Source: Chloroflexota bacterium
Lineage (GTDB): Bacteria > Chloroflexota > Dehalococcoidia > Lucifugimonadales > Lucifugimonadaceae
DNA: 64,000 nt
NCBI GenBank assembly: GCA_009838175.1
Contig: VXSB01000056.1
Location: 1-64,000, forward strand
Direction: 5' to 3'
Under the pieces are notes generated by a model. That model had not been told where the DNA came from and searched no databases. It saw nothing but the letters and a program-made list of their open reading frames with translations. Numbering within the stretch: the stretch's first letter is position 1; the number at the start of each line of letters is the position of its first letter. The translations under genes were made by a program, and so were the position numbers. This document shows positions 8,751 to 17,566 of this stretch, piece by piece.

Positions 8751-8777
8751 GGTAGACTGATTGCTATGATTTCTACC
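8751..8777 (-). promoter_or_regulatory. Candidate operator of the second toxin-antitoxin pair
   Basis: GGTAGA at 8751-8756 and its exact inverse TCTACC at 8772-8777 lie 12-40 bases upstream of the antitoxin ATG. Arms of six with a 15-base spacer put their centres two helical turns apart, as expected for a dimer of antitoxin dimers. The assignment is by position only. Confidence 0.35.
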
Positions 8778-8872
8778 CTACCATTGTTCATCAGCAACGC
8801 ATAACGATCCGATGCAACATACAAGATCGTGAGCAGCCAGCATTGAACAGGATCTTCTGGTTCTACGAGAAA

Positions 8873-10549
8873 CTAAATCGCATCCTCCGCCGAAGCAATC
8901 GCTGCCAAGTCAGCCCGACTGTACGATCCCAAGGATCGGAAGTTGAACTCGGTGTAGTTTTTGAGCCACTGCATGGAGATTTTGACGGCGTCTTGGTAAC
9001 GCTGAACCATCGACGCTGGGGCATTCGGGCCCAAGAGGCGGATGATGTCTTCACCTTCGTCTGTGATGATCGATTTAAGGAGCGCGAGGCTGTGGGTTGA
9101 TCCGGTATCTTCGGCTTGGGCTTCGTGGATGACGCGTTGGGCCATTTGTGCCACGGAGATGCGGGCGGTGGCGAGGTCTTCCATTAGGGCGGGACGACGT
9201 CCGGGTCTTCCGGCTAGACGATCGATGCCTTTGGCACCGCGACCACCGAGCCAGCCTTCGACGTATTCAATGAGAGTTCGGGCGTTTTGGCGGGTGCCTT
9301 CTTGGGTTACTGGTCCTTCAGGAGTCTCAATGTTGACCGGATAGTTGTCGGGGTTGGCCATGTCAGGCGATGGTTCCCAACCGCTGTTACGGAGTTCCTT
9401 GAACGGATCTCCGGCGGATTTCATGTGGTAGATATGGGCTACCCAGCCGCGGAGGAAACCTTGCTCGGCCTCCCATGTCTTGTCGCCGCGTACGGTTGCG
9501 GCGGCTTCTTCGTTGACTGCTTGGTCGCGGTGTGGCAGGGCAGTGGCCATCCCACCGATGGGGACGGCGTCATGTTTCATGCACACCGCGACGAGGCGGC
9601 GGAATGTGTTGGCGATAAACGGAGTTGTTGGGACGGCGACTCCGAAACGATCGGGCCAGAGGCTCGCACGGTCTGCCATCACGTACTCGAGAAGCGATGC
9701 CTTTAGATCCCAGCGAGCGGCGTTCAAGCCTGCCGCGTAGGGACCTAGAGCGTGGAGGCTCTCTTCCATGGTCCAGACCAAGGGGAGGGATTCGACTAGG
9801 AGGATGCCGCGAATAGTGGCGTCTTTGAGGCGGGGAACACGGTTCTGGATCGAGGCGAAGAGGTCTCTATATAGTGCGGCTTCCTCGGGTGACTCGGTTT
9901 TGGGCAGATAGAAGTAGACACCTTGCCCACGCTCGGTCTGTGCCTGTCCGGCATGGTACAGGGTTAGGAGGGTGCCGAGTATGGTGGCTGAGACTGGTTC
10001 GCCGTCGACCAAAAAATCAGGATCGTCTAAGTGCAGGCCGCGCTCGCGGTGCATGAAAAACGGTATCTCTCCGTCTTGAATAGAGTAGTGACGGTCGCGG
10101 GCTTCGTTGTAGAAGGTGAGAGATCGGTCTACGGCACCTTTACGATTGCGGGCGGCGAGCAGTGTGTCTGCGAGCAGGTGGCTAGCAGAATCTTCGTCGT
10201 CGTCGAGATCGCCGGCGGCCCTTTCGCCTTCAGGACCTGGATTGAGGGCGTTGATGAACATCGAAGTCATGTGCGCCGGCCCTGAAATCTCGATGCCGGG
10301 GTTCCAGAGTTCGTCTGGCATGTCTGGCACCGACCATTCGGACGTCGTTGCTACGCTCGGAGCAAGGTGGCCGGGTTGGACGCCGCGGTGAACCGCCGCA
10401 TCGATCATGTCCAACCGCGCCTCACGTAGACCAGCGATCCGGGAACCGAATTCATCTTGCAGAGATGCGGTTAATCCCTTCACCTCATCGGTCAAGATGT
10501 CATCCCAGTCGCCGTTGATGTTTACTTGCACCCGGTCTGCGTCGGCCAT
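8873..10549 (-). CDS. aceB: Malate synthase
   Basis: Malate synthase condenses glyoxylate with acetyl-CoA to malate. The 558-residue length fits the A-type enzyme. Recognisable family blocks are ATIRGILLVESLPLVWTMEE (strand and loop with the catalytic Arg), ALGPYAAGLNAARWDLKAS, and PIGGMATALPHRDQAVNEEA before the C-terminal helical cap. No isocitrate lyase is present in the window, so the likely glyoxylate source is the glycolate oxidase encoded at 21.9-31.9 kb rather than a local glyoxylate shunt. A perfect ten-base inverted repeat lies between a TATAAG -10-like box and the ATG, implying repressor control. It follows rpoD on the same strand but is separated from it by a terminator. Confidence 0.9.
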   Translation of the reverse strand: MADADRVQVNINGDWDDILTDEVKGLTASLQDEFGSRIAGLREARLDMIDAAVHRGVQPGHLAPSVATTSEWSVPDMPDELWNPGIEISGPAHMTSMFINALNPGPEGERAAGDLDDDEDSASHLLADTLLAARNRKGAVDRSLTFYNEARDRHYSIQDGEIPFFMHRERGLHLDDPDFLVDGEPVSATILGTLLTLYHAGQAQTERGQGVYFYLPKTESPEEAALYRDLFASIQNRVPRLKDATIRGILLVESLPLVWTMEESLHALGPYAAGLNAARWDLKASLLEYVMADRASLWPDRFGVAVPTTPFIANTFRRLVAVCMKHDAVPIGGMATALPHRDQAVNEEAAATVRGDKTWEAEQGFLRGWVAHIYHMKSAGDPFKELRNSGWEPSPDMANPDNYPVNIETPEGPVTQEGTRQNARTLIEYVEGWLGGRGAKGIDRLAGRPGRRPALMEDLATARISVAQMAQRVIHEAQAEDTGSTHSLALLKSIITDEGEDIIRLLGPNAPASMVQRYQDAVKISMQWLKNYTEFNFRSLGSYSRADLAAIASAEDAI

Positions 10550-10581
10550 TTCGTCCTCAATCGACTCTCAGGTCGAGATTC

Positions 10582-10612
10582 ATGTTGATTCAAAGCGAAT
10601 CAACATCTTATA
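10582..10612 (-). promoter_or_regulatory. Operator-like palindrome and -10 box upstream of malate synthase
   Basis: ATGTTGATTC and GAATCAACAT form a perfect ten-base inverted repeat with a five-base spacer (10582-10606). Directly upstream on the minus strand is TATAAG (10607-10612), a good -10 box. The palindrome would therefore cover the transcription start, the classic place for a repressor. It is 32 bases before the start codon and has no following T-run, so a terminator is unlikely. Confidence 0.55.
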
Positions 10613-10660
10613 ACGTGGAGATTCAACTCATCGCGTTCGGATCGGGTTTGCAACAAACGA

Positions 10661-10695
10661 AAACCGGCCCCTCGTCTGACGCTAGGGGCCGGTTT
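10661..10695 (-). terminator. Rho-independent terminator of rpoD
   Basis: A perfect twelve-base inverted repeat (AAACCGGCCCCT with AGGGGCCGGTTT) encloses an eleven-base loop, and on the minus strand is followed by the T-rich TTTCGTTTGTT. It sits 40 bases past the rpoD stop and before the malate synthase promoter, so it separates the two transcription units. Confidence 0.85.
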
Positions 10696-10735
10696 ATCCG
10701 CTGTGCTGGTGCAGGACGAGAGTAAAGCACCCCTT

Positions 10736-12472
10736 TTAGTTGAGGTGTTCTTTCATCTCCCAGACTGCGCGACTGCGCTGGAGCGTCTTGAGCGCGGTTC
10801 GCTCGATCTGGCGGATGCGCTCTCGGGTGAGATCCATGCGGGAGCCGATCTCTTCGAGGGTGTACTCTTTGCCGTCCTTCAGGCCGAAGCGGAGGATCAG
10901 GACCTCGCGGTCTCGCTCTTCCAACTCGTTGAGGATGTTCGAGATGTCGTTGCTCAATAGTCGCTGAGCCGTCTCTTCTGGTGGTGCCAAAGCCTCACGG
11001 TCAGGGAGGAGGTCGCCGAGTTCGTTATCGCCATCTTCGCCGACGGGAGTTTCGAGCGACATCGGCTCTTGGCCGTTCTTGAGAACATCGGTAACCTTCT
11101 CGACGGTCATCTCGACACGCTCCGCGATCTCCTCGATAGTCGGCTTGCGGTCGTACTCTTGGGCAAGTTCGCGAGAAGCGCGGCGCACCTTGTTCAGTGC
11201 CTCGTACATGTGGACTGGGATGCGGACCGTTCGAGACTGGTCCGCAATCGCGCGGGTCACGCCCTGGCGGATCCACCAAGTGGCGTAGGTGCTGAACTTG
11301 AAGCCTTTGCGGTAGTCGAATTTGTCGATCGCACGCATCAGGCCGATGTTGCCTTCTTGGATCAGGTCTTCGAAGGTCAAACCGCGGTTTGTGTACTTCT
11401 TCGCAACGCTGACGACTAGGCGCAGGTTCGCTTTGCCTAGATGGTCGCGAGACTTGTCGCCATCGTGCTTGATCGATGAGAGGTGCGATTCGAGTATGGA
11501 GTTGGCTTCGACCAAGTATGATTCGTGCCAAGGCTCGATGCCGTCTTCGACCGCCAAATCTTCGAGTTTCATCTCCGGTGGTAGGACGAGACTGAGGTCG
11601 GGAGGCAACAGGCTCGAAAGGACGGCTAACTCCCGGACGAGGAGGCTTGCCTTGTCGAGACGGCGCTTGGCGCGAGCGTCCTTGGTGTTCAGCTTCTGAG
11701 CTTTCTTGCCTCGACCCTTCTGTGCAGTCTCGTCAAATACGCCGAAGCGCTCCATGAGATTGGTGTTCTCGTATATCTCGAGCGTGTCAGTCAGGTATCG
11801 GAGCAGCAACTCGTAGGGCGGGAGCTTGCTCATGTCTTTGACTTGAGTGTCGCGCGCCGAGTTGATCATCGAGCGGTACTCGAAGTCGTTGAGCAACTGC
11901 TCAAGCGTTACTGGCTTCGGCTTGGCCATGTACGTTGCGATCTGGTCGGCGATTGGTGCGAGACGGCTGAGTCGGCGCAACACGATCGCAACAACGTCGG
12001 AAGCATGGACCTTGGGAGGGTTGTCCGGCAGCTGGTCGCGGTTACGGGGGTACTCTTTGAAGCCGTATTGCGTCTCAAGAGTGCCGCGGATGTCCCACTC
12101 GATGCGCTCGAGTCGGTTTGCAGATTCGACGCGCTGGGACAGCATCGCTTCGTCGGCCTTGCTCAGTAGCTGGACGTCGCCGATTTCGCGGAGATACATC
12201 CGCACGTTGTCATCGGTAGAGGAATCGTCGGTTACCGCGGCGGCCGGATTGATCTCTGGACCTTCCTCGCGCGCGGCTTCCCATACTTCTAATTCGGACG
12301 AAGCAGAAGTCACTCTCATCGCGGGTGCTCCCTCGTCGTCAGAAGACAGATCCGCGAATCGTAACTCGCCGCTGTCACTCGGCGACATGACAGCGGAACC
12401 GGTCTCGCCGGTAGTCAACTCTGCTTCGTCTTCAGAAGCGTCGTCAATTTGGGTATTGGTAATGGTCACCAA
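10736..12472 (-). CDS. rpoD: RNA polymerase primary sigma factor
   Basis: Housekeeping sigma-70 factor, 578 residues. Residues 1-80 are acidic and Ser/Thr-rich. [18 protein letters not shown] is region 1.2. After a non-conserved insert rich in Lys (about 150-290) come region 2 ([35 protein letters not shown], with the -10-recognition helix [14 protein letters not shown]), region 3 ([19 protein letters not shown]) and region 4 ([20 protein letters not shown] with the -35 helix TRERIRQIE). The start is TTG with AGGA nine bases upstream; a GTG is the next codon. Transcription ends at the hairpin at 10661-10695. A 535-base region lies upstream. Confidence 0.97.
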   Translation of the reverse strand: MVTITNTQIDDASEDEAELTTGETGSAVMSPSDSGELRFADLSSDDEGAPAMRVTSASSELEVWEAAREEGPEINPAAAVTDDSSTDDNVRMYLREIGDVQLLSKADEAMLSQRVESANRLERIEWDIRGTLETQYGFKEYPRNRDQLPDNPPKVHASDVVAIVLRRLSRLAPIADQIATYMAKPKPVTLEQLLNDFEYRSMINSARDTQVKDMSKLPPYELLLRYLTDTLEIYENTNLMERFGVFDETAQKGRGKKAQKLNTKDARAKRRLDKASLLVRELAVLSSLLPPDLSLVLPPEMKLEDLAVEDGIEPWHESYLVEANSILESHLSSIKHDGDKSRDHLGKANLRLVVSVAKKYTNRGLTFEDLIQEGNIGLMRAIDKFDYRKGFKFSTYATWWIRQGVTRAIADQSRTVRIPVHMYEALNKVRRASRELAQEYDRKPTIEEIAERVEMTVEKVTDVLKNGQEPMSLETPVGEDGDNELGDLLPDREALAPPEETAQRLLSNDISNILNELEERDREVLILRFGLKDGKEYTLEEIGSRMDLTRERIRQIERTALKTLQRSRAVWEMKEHLN

Positions 12473-13007
12473 TTGGTGGATTCCTTTTCCTAGCTACTTT
12501 CTGGTCGATATCTGATTGATTTTTGATTTTCCGGGTCGATTTTCGTCTGATCACGTGTATTATTGCGAGACAATCCGTCAGGGTTCGGCATAACGCGCCT
12601 CAGTTTTTGGGCTTGCGTCGGGAGTAGCTGTCGGGTTCCCGATCAAAGTGTCGGATCAGCAAATCGCGGTGTTAGCCACACTTCGCCCATTTTCTAGGTT
12701 TGCAGGTACCCTCTTCTAGGTATTACGACGCGTGTTTCTGTGAAGTTTCGTTTCGTTTTCGGGTCATTCCGAGCGCCGCGAGTGTAAAAATCTTGCAATC
12801 TCGTCAGGCGCGGAAGTTTTAAGGTTAGCACCATTCACAGAATCGTGTGAATTCGGAATCGCATTCTTGGCGATCGGTGAAATTGATCCAACAAAAGGCG
12901 TAGAGGCACCTTATTTCAGTATGCAAAGGTGCTTTCGCACAAACCGACTGAAACGTTATATCAAATAGGATAGTTTGCCGTTGTTACAAGTTCGCCTGGT
13001 GAAGAAC
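12473..13007. other. Long intergenic region upstream of rpoD
   Basis: No credible gene in 535 bases. It must contain the rpoD promoter and a leader (minus strand). Two exact copies of TTCTAGGT (12692-12699 and 12714-12721) lie 22 bases apart, two helical turns, and could be paired protein sites. A seven-base inverted repeat, GCACCTT with AAGGTGC (12906-12932), can form a hairpin near the end of the convergently reached region. No strong TTGACA/TATAAT pair was found. Confidence 0.5.
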
Positions 13008-14039
13008 TCAGTCCCAATTGATGACGAACTTGCCGGGTGCGCCTGCTTCGAACTCTTCGTAAGCCGCCGGCACATCCTCGATCCCGCATCGACCCGTTAT
13101 CAGTGATTCCAACGGCACATTTCGCCGCGCCGTGTATCTTGCCGCTTCTTCAAGCCCGAAAGTGCTGAACGTCCACGACCCGACTAGCGTCAAATGCCGA
13201 TGGATGATGTCTGGACTTGGTTCAACGTGGAAATCTCCGCCTTCGCCCACGAAACAGCAACGCCCGAATATCTTCGTAGATTGCACCGCGTCCAGACGAG
13301 TTTGATGGATGCCGATCGCTTCTAGACTTGCGTCGGCACCCTCACTATAGGTCAGGTCGAGTATCTGTTCGACCGCGGTCCCATCGCTGTTATCTACTAC
13401 CTCCGATGCGCCTGCCGACTTTGCCATCTCCAGTCGCTCCCCAGAGATATCGACCGATATCACACGCGCTCCCATCTCCGCGGCGAACATCACTCCCGCC
13501 AAACCGACAGGTCCGGCACCGAATATCGCGATCGTGTCGAGTCCTGACAGTTGTAGCTTCTTTAGTCCGTGAAACGCTGTGCTGGCTCCACAGGCGAGAA
13601 ATGCGCCGACTTCGTAGCTCAATTCGTCGGGCAACGTCAGGCATGTGTCGGCACGGGCGATCATGTAGTCGCCATGCCCGCCGTGCCTGCCGTAGCCGTG
13701 CGTCAAACGCTCCATCCCTGTGCAAAGCTGTGACCAGCCTTCCCTGCACATCCGGCAATTTCCGCAACCTTCGTAGTGGTGCTGCAAGATACGGTCCCCG
13801 ATCTGTAGACCCTCGACTCCTTCACCCAAAACCGCCACTTCGCCGCACGGCTCGTGACCCGGTCGCACAGGATCGCGTTCTACCTCTTCCTTTGGCAACG
13901 GCACACGGTACCGATGCAGATCGGACCCGCACATCCCGGACGAACGCATCTTCAGCAAAACATAACCGGGATCCGGCTCCTCATCGGGGTAGTCGATGAC
14001 TTCAGAGCGTTTGTCACCTAAAAATCTGATTCCGCGCAT
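13008..14039 (-). CDS. Zinc-dependent alcohol/polyol dehydrogenase (MDR family)
   Basis: A 343-residue medium-chain dehydrogenase, using NAD(P) and catalytic zinc to oxidise an alcohol or polyol. Catalytic zinc ligands are in CGSDLHRYR and GHEPCGEVA; the structural zinc site is CGNCRMCREGWSQLC (four Cys). The Rossmann motif is GAGPVGLAGVMFAAEMGA, followed by the acidic VISVD that favours NAD. The ATG at 14039 is chosen because GAGGTGA lies just upstream and the reading frame upstream of it is not family-like. It is not a close copy of the three dehydrogenases at 38-41 kb. It stands alone, divergent from the aminotransferase at 14194. Confidence 0.9.
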   Translation of the reverse strand: MRGIRFLGDKRSEVIDYPDEEPDPGYVLLKMRSSGMCGSDLHRYRVPLPKEEVERDPVRPGHEPCGEVAVLGEGVEGLQIGDRILQHHYEGCGNCRMCREGWSQLCTGMERLTHGYGRHGGHGDYMIARADTCLTLPDELSYEVGAFLACGASTAFHGLKKLQLSGLDTIAIFGAGPVGLAGVMFAAEMGARVISVDISGERLEMAKSAGASEVVDNSDGTAVEQILDLTYSEGADASLEAIGIHQTRLDAVQSTKIFGRCCFVGEGGDFHVEPSPDIIHRHLTLVGSWTFSTFGLEEAARYTARRNVPLESLITGRCGIEDVPAAYEEFEAGAPGKFVINWD

Positions 14040-14193
14040 TGCTTCACCTCTGAGGTACGACGCCGTCGCAACCCTCAAAAACATTGACTTTGCATGTGTC
14101 GATGCGTGAAGTCTACCCTGCAAATTACAATCGGCACACGTTTGGAAATAGAATGCGTTGAAGTTGACGTATCAGAACGGAGATAGCCGCCAA

Positions 14194-15405
14194 ATGACAG
14201 CAACCACCACGCGCTTCAGTTACGAGGGATTGTTCTCGGAGAGGTCGGAGGACACCCCTATCAACACGGTCCCTCATGCGGAGTACGACTTCGCAGTCGC
14301 GTACCCGGCTCCTGAGACTTCGCCAATGGACGGCTTGATCGGGGCGTTGCAGACGGCGATGGATTCCCGCGGCGATGAGATTGCGCGTCATATGGCCTAC
14401 TACCCGCAACCCGCCGGTTCGCCCGAACTACGAGAATACGTGGCTTGGAAACTCGAATACGACCGTGGGTTCAAGGTCGGCATTGATGACATCCTGCTGA
14501 CCGCAGGCTCGGGGGAATCTATCGGTTTGGCGATTCAGGCGTTGACTAATCCCGGCGACACCGCGATCACTGAGCATTTTGTCTACAGCGGCACGCTCGG
14601 ACAGTTGCAGCGGTTCGGAAACACCGTTTACGGTGCCGAGACCGACGATGAAGGCTTGGTTCCAGAAGCCGTGGATGAACTCATCACAAAGCTCGATGCC
14701 AAGGGCAAGAAGCCGAAGATGATCTACACCATCGCGGAGCATCAGAACCCGATGGGTCCGACGTTGCCAGTCGAGCGCCGCGAAGCCCTTTTGGAGATTG
14801 CGCATCGTCATGGCGTTCCGATACTCGAAGATGAGTGCTACGTTGACCTCCGGTTTGAAGGCGAGATGCAACCCGCGTTCCGAACTCTGGACGATTCAGG
14901 TATCGTCATTCACGTTGCTTCGTTCTCCAAGTTGTTGGCTCCAGGTCTGCGTATGGGTTACATCACTGCTGCGCCGGAGGTTTTGCGTAGGTCGATGAGC
15001 TGCAAAGTTGGATCTGGTCCCAACCAGTTCGCCAGCTACGCCATTGAGGGATTCCTGCGTAATAGCCTCGACGAGCATCGGGCGCGTTTCAACCCGTTGT
15101 TGAAGCAGAAGCGGGATGCGATGGATCGGTCGCTGAACGACCACTTCTCGGATATTGGTGCTTCGTGGTCGAGGCCGGAAGGTGGCTGCTATACGTGGTT
15201 GACGATGCCGGAAGGTACCGATATTACATCGCCGCGTGATGAGATATTCGCTGAAGGTGTCGGATACAACGGCGGAGTGGGGTTTGCGCCTAACGGAGAT
15301 GGTCAGAACTGCGCCCGGTTATGTTTCGCGTTTGAGACGCCGGAGAAGTGCTACGACGGTATCGAGAAGCTGGCGGGCCTGTTCAAGAAACGCGGGTTGA
15401 TGTAA
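14194..15405 (+). CDS. PLP-dependent aminotransferase (class I/II, MocR/2-aminoadipate type)
   Basis: A 403-residue fold-type I aminotransferase resembling 2-aminoadipate or aromatic/branched-chain aminotransferases (LysN/ARO8-like). Marks: YYPQPAGSPELREYVA near the N-terminus, the cofactor loop TAGSGESIGLAIQAL, AEHQNPMGPTLPVERREALL (Asn-Pro pair contacting PLP), the Asp in ILEDECYVDLRF, and the Schiff-base Lys in VASFSKLLAPGLRMGY. The ATG at 14194 has GGAGA upstream and is preferred to the TTG at 14158. It is divergent from the zinc dehydrogenase. The substrate cannot be fixed from sequence; amino acid or 2-oxo acid interconversion is expected. Confidence 0.88.
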   Translation: MTATTTRFSYEGLFSERSEDTPINTVPHAEYDFAVAYPAPETSPMDGLIGALQTAMDSRGDEIARHMAYYPQPAGSPELREYVAWKLEYDRGFKVGIDDILLTAGSGESIGLAIQALTNPGDTAITEHFVYSGTLGQLQRFGNTVYGAETDDEGLVPEAVDELITKLDAKGKKPKMIYTIAEHQNPMGPTLPVERREALLEIAHRHGVPILEDECYVDLRFEGEMQPAFRTLDDSGIVIHVASFSKLLAPGLRMGYITAAPEVLRRSMSCKVGSGPNQFASYAIEGFLRNSLDEHRARFNPLLKQKRDAMDRSLNDHFSDIGASWSRPEGGCYTWLTMPEGTDITSPRDEIFAEGVGYNGGVGFAPNGDGQNCARLCFAFETPEKCYDGIEKLAGLFKKRGLM

Positions 15406-15417
15406 GAGGCAAAACCT

Positions 15418-16398
15418 CTACAGCTTGTGGAAACCCTCAAGCAGAGCGACCTCCCCCGAGTTGCCGATGTACATCGGGGTGCGGTGGTGGAGCTGGTCTG
15501 GATAGATATCGCGGATAGGGGTAGTGCCGTCGCTTGCCGCGCCGCCGGCTTGTTCGGCTACGAAGGCTAGTGGCGCACATTCGAAGAGTAGGCGAAGTTT
15601 GCCGTCGGGACTGCTTTTGTCGCCCGGGTATGCGTAGATGCCGCCTTTCATAAGGTTGCGATGGAAATCAGCGACTAAGGCACCGATGTAGCGTCCGGAG
15701 TAGCTTTCGGATTTGACGTGTTCGACCCAGTTAAGGTCAGGGACGTTCCATTTCCCGGAGTTGCCTTCGTTTGCGGAGTAGACGTGTGACGAACCGTGCG
15801 AGCGGACATTCTCGTTGGTCAAGAGGTAGTCGCCGAGTGATGGATCTAACGTGAAGAAATGGACGCCATCGCCTGATGTGTAACAGAAGATGGTGGATGA
15901 GCCGTAGAGGACGTATCCCGCTGCGAGCATTTCATTGCCTGGTCTCAGGATGTCAGTATCCCCGGCTGGGCTTCCTTCGCTGAGTCGACGGTAGATGCCG
16001 AAGATGGTACCGATTGGTGCAGCAACGTCGATGTTGCTGGAGCCGTCTACAGGATCGAAGACGACAGTGTACTCGCCGGTGATTGCTGCATCGCCGCAGT
16101 CGATCATGCCAGCGTTCTCTTCGGAACTCATCGCACAGACCAAGCCAGTAGAGAGCAACGCCTCGGCCACGACGTTGTCGCCGATCACGTCGAGCTTCTG
16201 CTGTTCGTCGCCCGTGACGTTTGCTGCGCCTGCGGATCCGAAGAAGTCTCGCAACGCCGCCCGGTTGATCTCTGAAGAGATGAATTTACCTGCTGAGCCG
16301 ATGGCGTTGAGCAGCACTGCCAGATCAGACGGATTGGCGAACTCTTCGTTCGAGTGGTCTGAAGCGAATTGGAAGAGATTCGGAGGTGTGACTGACAT
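15418..16398 (-). CDS. fbp: Fructose-1,6-bisphosphatase class 1
   Basis: FBPase class 1 removes the 1-phosphate from fructose 1,6-bisphosphate, the committing step of gluconeogenesis. The 326-residue protein carries the metal site VVFDPVDGSSNIDVAAPIGTIF, the upstream acidic SSEEN loop, and the substrate motif GKLRLLFECAPLAFVAEQAGG; these are diagnostic. ATG at 16398 is taken as start in place of the TTG three codons before. It is transcribed away from the class I aldolase gene at 16560, so the two consecutive gluconeogenic enzymes share a 160-base divergent control region. No allosteric domain is added. Confidence 0.96.
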   Translation of the reverse strand: MSVTPPNLFQFASDHSNEEFANPSDLAVLLNAIGSAGKFISSEINRAALRDFFGSAGAANVTGDEQQKLDVIGDNVVAEALLSTGLVCAMSSEENAGMIDCGDAAITGEYTVVFDPVDGSSNIDVAAPIGTIFGIYRRLSEGSPAGDTDILRPGNEMLAAGYVLYGSSTIFCYTSGDGVHFFTLDPSLGDYLLTNENVRSHGSSHVYSANEGNSGKWNVPDLNWVEHVKSESYSGRYIGALVADFHRNLMKGGIYAYPGDKSSPDGKLRLLFECAPLAFVAEQAGGAASDGTTPIRDIYPDQLHHRTPMYIGNSGEVALLEGFHKL

Positions 16399-16559
16399 GG
16401 CTAGCAAATCCAGATTCGGTGCGTATCAACCGATGTTTCGTGCCTGCATTATATGTGGCGAAATGACCAGTTGAAGCGGTCTGTTTTTCAACCATTTAAT
16501 GAACATGCCGTATCATTGCCTACAACTTGACGAAGCACTGAATTGGAGGATTTTCGAGT

Positions 16560-17564
16560 ATGGGCAACGAGCTTCACTCCATCGCCAAAGCAATGGTCGC
16601 GCGCGGCAAAGGCATCCTCGCCGCGGATGAATCCACTGGAACTATCGGACGTCGTTTGGCATCCATAAACATGGCGAATGAAGAGCCGAACCGCCAGGCT
16701 TGGCGTCAGCTCCTGTTGACTTCTGAGGGTTACGGCAAATACATCAGCGGGGTCATCCTCTACGATGAAACGCTACGGCAATCTACCGACTACGGAACGC
16801 CATTCGTGGATATCTTGGAATCCGAAGGGGTCATTCCCGGCATAAAAGTCGACAAGTCTACTAACCCGCTGGCCGGCGCTCCCGGAGAATTGACCACCGA
16901 TGGACTCGATGGGCTAAGAGATCGGTTGAACGAGTATTACGAACTTGGAGCGCGCTTTACGAAGTGGCGTGCGGTTATCACGATCGGCGACCACATTCCG
17001 TCAGAATACTGCATCAACGTCAATGCCCACGCGCTAGGGAGGTTTGCCGCTCTTTCACAGGAGGCGGGGTTGGTGCCGATCGTCGAGCCAGAGGTGTTGA
17101 TGGATGGGGATCATTCGATCGAGATGTGTGAGTGGGTGACGGAGCGAACGCTCAATAAGACTTTCGCAGAATTGAAATCGCAACGTGTCGATCTTGAGGG
17201 CATGGTCCTCAAGCCCAACATGGTCCTTAGCGGTGCTGATGCTGAAGACCGTGCAGACGCAGAGACGGTTGCTCGTGCAACAGTTGACTGTTTCCGACGG
17301 ACGATCCCTGCAGCTATGCCAGGCATCGCGTTCCTGTCAGGAGGGCAGGGCGACGAAGAGGCGACGGTCAACCTAGACGCCATCAACAAATTGGCACAGT
17401 CGGAAGGTGCTCCTTGGGAGTTGACATTCTCGTACGGACGCGGACTCCAAGCGACTCCTCTAAGCACATGGGGCGGCAATCCCGAAAACGTGCCAGCGGC
17501 CCAGAAGGCCTTCATCGAACGCTCGATCGCAACTGCCGCGGCGCGCGAAGGCGAGTACGTCTAG
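16560..17564 (+). CDS. Fructose-bisphosphate aldolase class I
   Basis: Class I (Schiff-base) fructose-bisphosphate aldolase, 334 residues, the eukaryote-like type rather than the metal-dependent class II. Family blocks: GKGILAADESTGTIGRRL near the N-terminus, FTKWRAVI (Lys and Arg of the active site), PIVEPEVLMDGDH, and GMVLKPNMVLSG, whose Lys is the Schiff-base residue. PGIAFLSGGQ and LTFSYGRGLQ bind the phosphates. Translation starts at an ATG with TTGGAGGATTTTCG before it. It interconverts fructose bisphosphate with triose phosphates, and its divergence from fbp points to gluconeogenesis. The M20 amidohydrolase gene starts two bases after its stop. Confidence 0.96.
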   Translation: MGNELHSIAKAMVARGKGILAADESTGTIGRRLASINMANEEPNRQAWRQLLLTSEGYGKYISGVILYDETLRQSTDYGTPFVDILESEGVIPGIKVDKSTNPLAGAPGELTTDGLDGLRDRLNEYYELGARFTKWRAVITIGDHIPSEYCINVNAHALGRFAALSQEAGLVPIVEPEVLMDGDHSIEMCEWVTERTLNKTFAELKSQRVDLEGMVLKPNMVLSGADAEDRADAETVARATVDCFRRTIPAAMPGIAFLSGGQGDEEATVNLDAINKLAQSEGAPWELTFSYGRGLQATPLSTWGGNPENVPAAQKAFIERSIATAAAREGEYV

Positions 17565-17566
17565 TC

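Noticed and set aside
11025-11531. 168-residue frame inside rpoD, same strand
   Set aside because: Alternate-frame translation of rpoD region 2-3; rich in Arg/Pro/His, with no homology.
11847-12515. 222-residue open frame antisense to rpoD
   Set aside because: It is a shadow of the sigma factor gene: Ser/Arg-rich, no domain, no start signal. The rpoD frame on the other strand is certain.
13328-13999. 223-residue open frame antisense to the zinc dehydrogenase
   Set aside because: Arg/Pro/Ser-rich composition typical of a third-position artefact, and it is fully contained within a well-supported gene.
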